From the NCBI GenBank assembly GCA_944326555.1, contig CALVEK010000006.1, positions 1-64,000 on the forward strand: a DNA stretch of 64,000 bases. The letters are read 5' to 3'. Made by a program: the position numbers and the translations under genes. This DNA comes from Candidatus Gastranaerophilales bacterium (GTDB lineage: Bacteria; Cyanobacteriota; Vampirovibrionia; Gastranaerophilales; Gastranaerophilaceae). The stretch's first letter is position 1; every line of letters starts with the position of its first letter. Of the stretch, positions 61,259 through 64,000 are shown piece by piece. A model generated the notes under the pieces. The model did not search any database, was not told where the DNA came from, and worked only from the letters and a program-made list of their open reading frames with translations.

Positions 61259-63655
61259 TTATAAAGCTATATCACTTTTCTTTTCCAATGTATCTTTTAT
61301 ACTTTGAATAAATTTTTTGGAATCATCATCGGCACTGGCCCAGTTAACGGAACATATTGCTCTTTGAACCCAAACTAACTGTTGGAAAAACTTATTTTGA
61401 GAATTCAAAGCGGCAAGTTTTGACTCCAAATAAATATTTTGAGCATCAACGAGCTGAGCAACAGGTGCTTCGCCGACAAGATATTTTTTCTTAACAGCTT
61501 TGTAATTTTCTTCGGATGTATACATCGCCTTATAATTTTTTTCGATACTGAAATAAGATGCAATTGCTCTATTGATGATATCTCTAATTTGAAGTTCAAT
61601 CTCAGTTTTTGCCTCATCCTGATATCTTTGTAATTCTTTCTTTTCTGCATCTATACGCATAATTTCGGCAATTTTAGTACCACCTTCAAAAGGCTTCCAC
61701 TGAGCAAAAATGCCAAGCTGTCCGTTTGTGGCATTTGCGTTTGGAATAACAACAGGAGGAAACATTCCGCCAGGCAAAGTTACAGCCATGGGACGAGTAA
61801 ACTCTCTATTCATTAAGGATGTATATGTATAAGTCAATTTCGCATCAGGCAAAATAAATTTTTGATAATACATATTCCTTTCATAATCTTTCATTTTTAT
61901 CGCTGCTTTTAATTTTGCAAGTTCAGGAGCCACTTCAAATGCTCTTGCAGCAAGCATCTCTGTAAATTTTTCAAGAGATTGCGGCGTTGATACATAGTCT
62001 ATTATGTTGATATCTTTTGTATAAAAAGCCGGATCCATAGCAGTCAAAGGAGCAAGCTCAAAATCTTCCCTTTGATCTTGGTATAACAACTTGTTTATAG
62101 CAATCTTAAGATTCTTATACTCAGCCGTCATATCCAACAACTTTTGTTCATGTACGTTAAGTTGAGAAGCCCATCGCATAACTTCTTCCTGACCGCATTT
62201 ACCCATTTGCTGGCGGACTCTTGCCATTGCAAGAATTTCTCTTGATTCTTTTACATATTCTTTTTGTATAGCAATGGCATTTTGAAGCATAAGAGTATCA
62301 ATATAGGTTATGGCAATATCTATACCCATATTTTGCTCCATCAGGAACTGTTCATGTTTTTGAAAATCAAATTGCTTCTTTTTAACCAGAATATTGGTAA
62401 CAAGTGCAGGAGAATAAATAACTTGTTCTATTCCCATTTGGAATACACCTGTTTTTTCAGGATATAAAAGTCTGGCACTATCAGCGTATGCCTCGTTGTA
62501 CTGCTGATAGCCCAATGTTATACCGAAAGTCGGTAAATATCTTAATGCTGCACTTACTGCTGAACGTTTTGCGGCTTTTACAAGCAATCTTTTTCTTTCT
62601 ATATCAAGGTTCTGTTTTTCTAATGTACTAAAAACAGTTGAAAGGTCGTAAGTTTTAACCTTTTTATTCGAGATTACTTCCGCATTGTTTAAAATTCTAA
62701 GATGAGGCTCATATCCTATAAGTTCTGCCGTATCAGCATTTATATAAAAAATTTCATCTTCGTAAAACATTATCTTGTCAGATTTTTTAACTTCCCCCTT
62801 TAGAGCACCTTTTATGTTAAAAGAGGTTGCCTCAGCGACTTTTCTATCCAAATCGTACGCTCCTGAACCAAGCAGAACCCCCATTTCAACATCTTCTTTT
62901 CCCAATGTAGAAAATGTTGGAATCTTAAGCTCATTCAAGTGTCCGATTAAATGCTGCCTTTCGTCCGAAGACAAATTAAATAATGGTGTTAATACAACTG
63001 CATCAACATCTTTGGGTATACTTGCAAAAGTCTTATCTATGTCTTTTGTAACAGGAACTATTACAAAATTAATTCCCTTAAGCTTAGGTTCAATAAACTT
63101 ATGCCAATCTCGTCTTGTTTTGTAGTAATTTTCATTCATAAGAATTGCAACTTTTTGGAAATTAACCAGCTTTTGAAAAGCATAAATTCCTTTTACTGAC
63201 TGTTGGACAGGGTTAAAAAAACCATCACCAAAATCTCTTAAACCATATTGATCAATAGTTATGACAAATTTCTTTTTTGAAGACATGCTGTTGTAATATT
63301 TAGAACTCAAATACCCAAGAGACACAACCATAGTTGCATCAGAATCTATTGCCTTATCACTGGCAGCTTTAACGCTATCTTTTGTCCAATTACCGACAAA
63401 AACGAGATTAGAAGGGAACTCTGCTTTATAATCGGGAGCAGTAGAGCGTGTTATTGTCGTCTTAAATTGTTTCAAAACTTTTTCATTCTTGTCGGATGGA
63501 CCGTCAAAAACAAATGCATACTTTATGGTCCTTGCGTTTTTACTGTAAACTATGGGTTTATCAGGCTTTGCACAAAAAGATTGAGCAGCCAACACAGATG
63601 ATGAATGCATAATAAAAAACACAAGCAACAGCAAGCCACAAAAAAGCTTCTTCAT
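61259..63655 (-). CDS. Fusion of ABC substrate-binding domain with TolC-family channel
   Basis: A 798-residue protein. Start at 63655 after GGGAGAG. Signal peptide MKKLFCGLLLLVFFIMHSS, cut near VLAA. Residues about 40-310 form a two-lobe periplasmic binding fold of the ABC_sub_bind type (KYAFVFDGPSDKNEKVL, ATMVVSLGYLSSKYY, VKGIYAFQKLVNFQKVAIL, DVDAVVLTPLFNLS). From about 340 to the end are two TolC/OEP repeats (DLSTVFSTLEKQNLDIERKR, then the long helices, GQLGIFAQWKPFEGGTKIAE and VGEAPVAQLVDAQNIYLE). I know no standard protein with this order. It lies 28 bases upstream of the acyl-CoA synthetase gene on the same strand. Confidence 0.85.
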   Translation of the reverse strand: MKKLFCGLLLLVFFIMHSSSVLAAQSFCAKPDKPIVYSKNARTIKYAFVFDGPSDKNEKVLKQFKTTITRSTAPDYKAEFPSNLVFVGNWTKDSVKAASDKAIDSDATMVVSLGYLSSKYYNSMSSKKKFVITIDQYGLRDFGDGFFNPVQQSVKGIYAFQKLVNFQKVAILMNENYYKTRRDWHKFIEPKLKGINFVIVPVTKDIDKTFASIPKDVDAVVLTPLFNLSSDERQHLIGHLNELKIPTFSTLGKEDVEMGVLLGSGAYDLDRKVAEATSFNIKGALKGEVKKSDKIMFYEDEIFYINADTAELIGYEPHLRILNNAEVISNKKVKTYDLSTVFSTLEKQNLDIERKRLLVKAAKRSAVSAALRYLPTFGITLGYQQYNEAYADSARLLYPEKTGVFQMGIEQVIYSPALVTNILVKKKQFDFQKHEQFLMEQNMGIDIAITYIDTLMLQNAIAIQKEYVKESREILAMARVRQQMGKCGQEEVMRWASQLNVHEQKLLDMTAEYKNLKIAINKLLYQDQREDFELAPLTAMDPAFYTKDINIIDYVSTPQSLEKFTEMLAARAFEVAPELAKLKAAIKMKDYERNMYYQKFILPDAKLTYTYTSLMNREFTRPMAVTLPGGMFPPVVIPNANATNGQLGIFAQWKPFEGGTKIAEIMRIDAEKKELQRYQDEAKTEIELQIRDIINRAIASYFSIEKNYKAMYTSEENYKAVKKKYLVGEAPVAQLVDAQNIYLESKLAALNSQNKFFQQLVWVQRAICSVNWASADDDSKKFIQSIKDTLEKKSDIAL

Positions 63656-63789
63656 AAAACTCTCCCTAAACACTATATTCAATTTTCCAGACCATATAAA
63701 CAGAAATAAAATATTAAGATAATTCTATTAGAAAAATCAAAAAAAGTTAAAAAGTATACACTTATTTACTTAACAAAAGTTTATAACTA

Positions 63790-64000
63790 TTATATAGATC
63801 GCCATTCTACCCTTAAAGAGCACAATTCTTCCTTAGAGGAAGAATCAATTAAATGATGTGTAGTAACACAATCATCTTTTTGAACATTTGATATAACTTT
63901 ACCGCCAAGAGAAATCTCTTTTCTGTATTTTATATCTATTACTTTCGGTGAATTATTCAATCTGAATTCGTAAGGGATTGTCTCTAAAGCCCATACAATA
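63790..64000 (-). CDS. Acyl-ACP thioesterase, C-terminal part (cut by window edge)
   Basis: Reading the minus strand from the window edge gives 69 codons ending in TAA at 63792-63790. The sequence begins IVWALETIPYEF and continues PKVIDIKYRKEISLGGKV, then THHLID and SLRVEWRSI. This is the end of the second hot-dog domain of the FatA/FatB-like bacterial acyl-ACP thioesterases (the ...WvLEslP... and nYrkE...G signatures). It releases fatty acids from ACP. The start lies outside the window. About 135 AT-rich bases separate it from the fusion gene. Confidence 0.75.
   Translation of the reverse strand, partial: IVWALETIPYEFRLNNSPKVIDIKYRKEISLGGKVISNVQKDDCVTTHHLIDSSSKEELCSLRVEWRSI

Overview
The window is AT-rich chromosomal DNA from a Gram-negative, strictly fermentative anaerobe. 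Lineage markers point to the non-photosynthetic sister line of the Cyanobacteria (Melainabacteria/Vampirovibrionia, most like the gut order Gastranaerophilales). They are a Ycf45-type ATPase with an R3H domain, a DUF4330 protein, a fused VKOR-DsbA oxidoreductase and an IctB/O-antigen-ligase-type membrane protein. AsmA, two TolC-family proteins, an MsbA-like exporter and a heptose kinase show an outer membrane. A trimeric [FeFe] hydrogenase, superoxide reductase, rubrerythrin and ferritin show anaerobic life with oxygen defence. The lineage call is an inference from gene content; no 16S gene is present.

Layout: 0-1.7 kb, tRNA-Ala and two unknown genes. 1.8-7.8 kb, a plus-strand envelope and redox run (heptose kinase, DUF4330, O-antigen-ligase-like, VKOR-DsbA, QueH, ROK sugar kinase). 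7.8-13.5 kb, minus strand: a coiled-coil low-complexity protein, a lipid-exporter-like ABC protein and a two-component pair. 13.9-17.1 kb, leuC facing an orphan solute-binding lipoprotein and SpmB/SpmA. 17.3-18.5 kb, an unknown protein whose leader DNA closely resembles that of the 9.1-kb gene. 18.8-23.0 kb, the NAD-linked bifurcating-type hydrogenase operon behind a Rex-like operator. 23.1-25.5 kb, a FliA-family sigma factor and RadA. 25.6-26.9 kb, two diverged tandem unknown genes. 27.0-32.1 kb, a nuoJKLMN operon. 32.2-34.6 kb, a TPR protein and the Ycf45-like ATPase. 35.0-37.9 kb, a very large putative metallopeptidase. 37.9-38.9 kb, ferritin and superoxide reductase. 39.6-42.2 kb, PdxA/DUF1537 kinase and SSB. 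42.4-47.2 kb, a zinc-ribbon/ATPase/TPR regulator and rubrerythrin. 47.2-51 kb, a histidine kinase, an unknown protein and GAPDH. 51-56 kb, TolC plus AsmA. 56.3-59.5 kb, an unknown exported protein, a zf-TFIIB protein, glucose-6-phosphate isomerase and a DtxR-type regulator. 59.5-64 kb, acyl-CoA synthetase, a substrate-binding/TolC fusion and the end of an acyl-ACP thioesterase that runs off the window.

How it works together: glycolysis (ROK kinase, Pgi, GAPDH) generates NADH, which the HydABC hydrogenase can reoxidise to H2. The Rex-like site would tie hydrogenase expression to NADH/NAD+. SOR, rubrerythrin and ferritin deal with oxygen and iron, and a DtxR-type regulator is nearby.

The most unusual signals are: (1) a complex I membrane arm in which most residues known to carry protons have been replaced and NuoL is about 40% shorter than usual; (2) a short N-terminal segment ending in a [S/N/P]-F-[K/S]-[G/A/S] motif shared by at least five otherwise unrelated proteins, among them a HEWGH-type putative metallopeptidase and glucose-6-phosphate isomerase, which looks like an undescribed tag; (3) two unrelated genes 9 kb apart with matching leader sequences; (4) a fusion of a periplasmic substrate-binding domain to a TolC channel.
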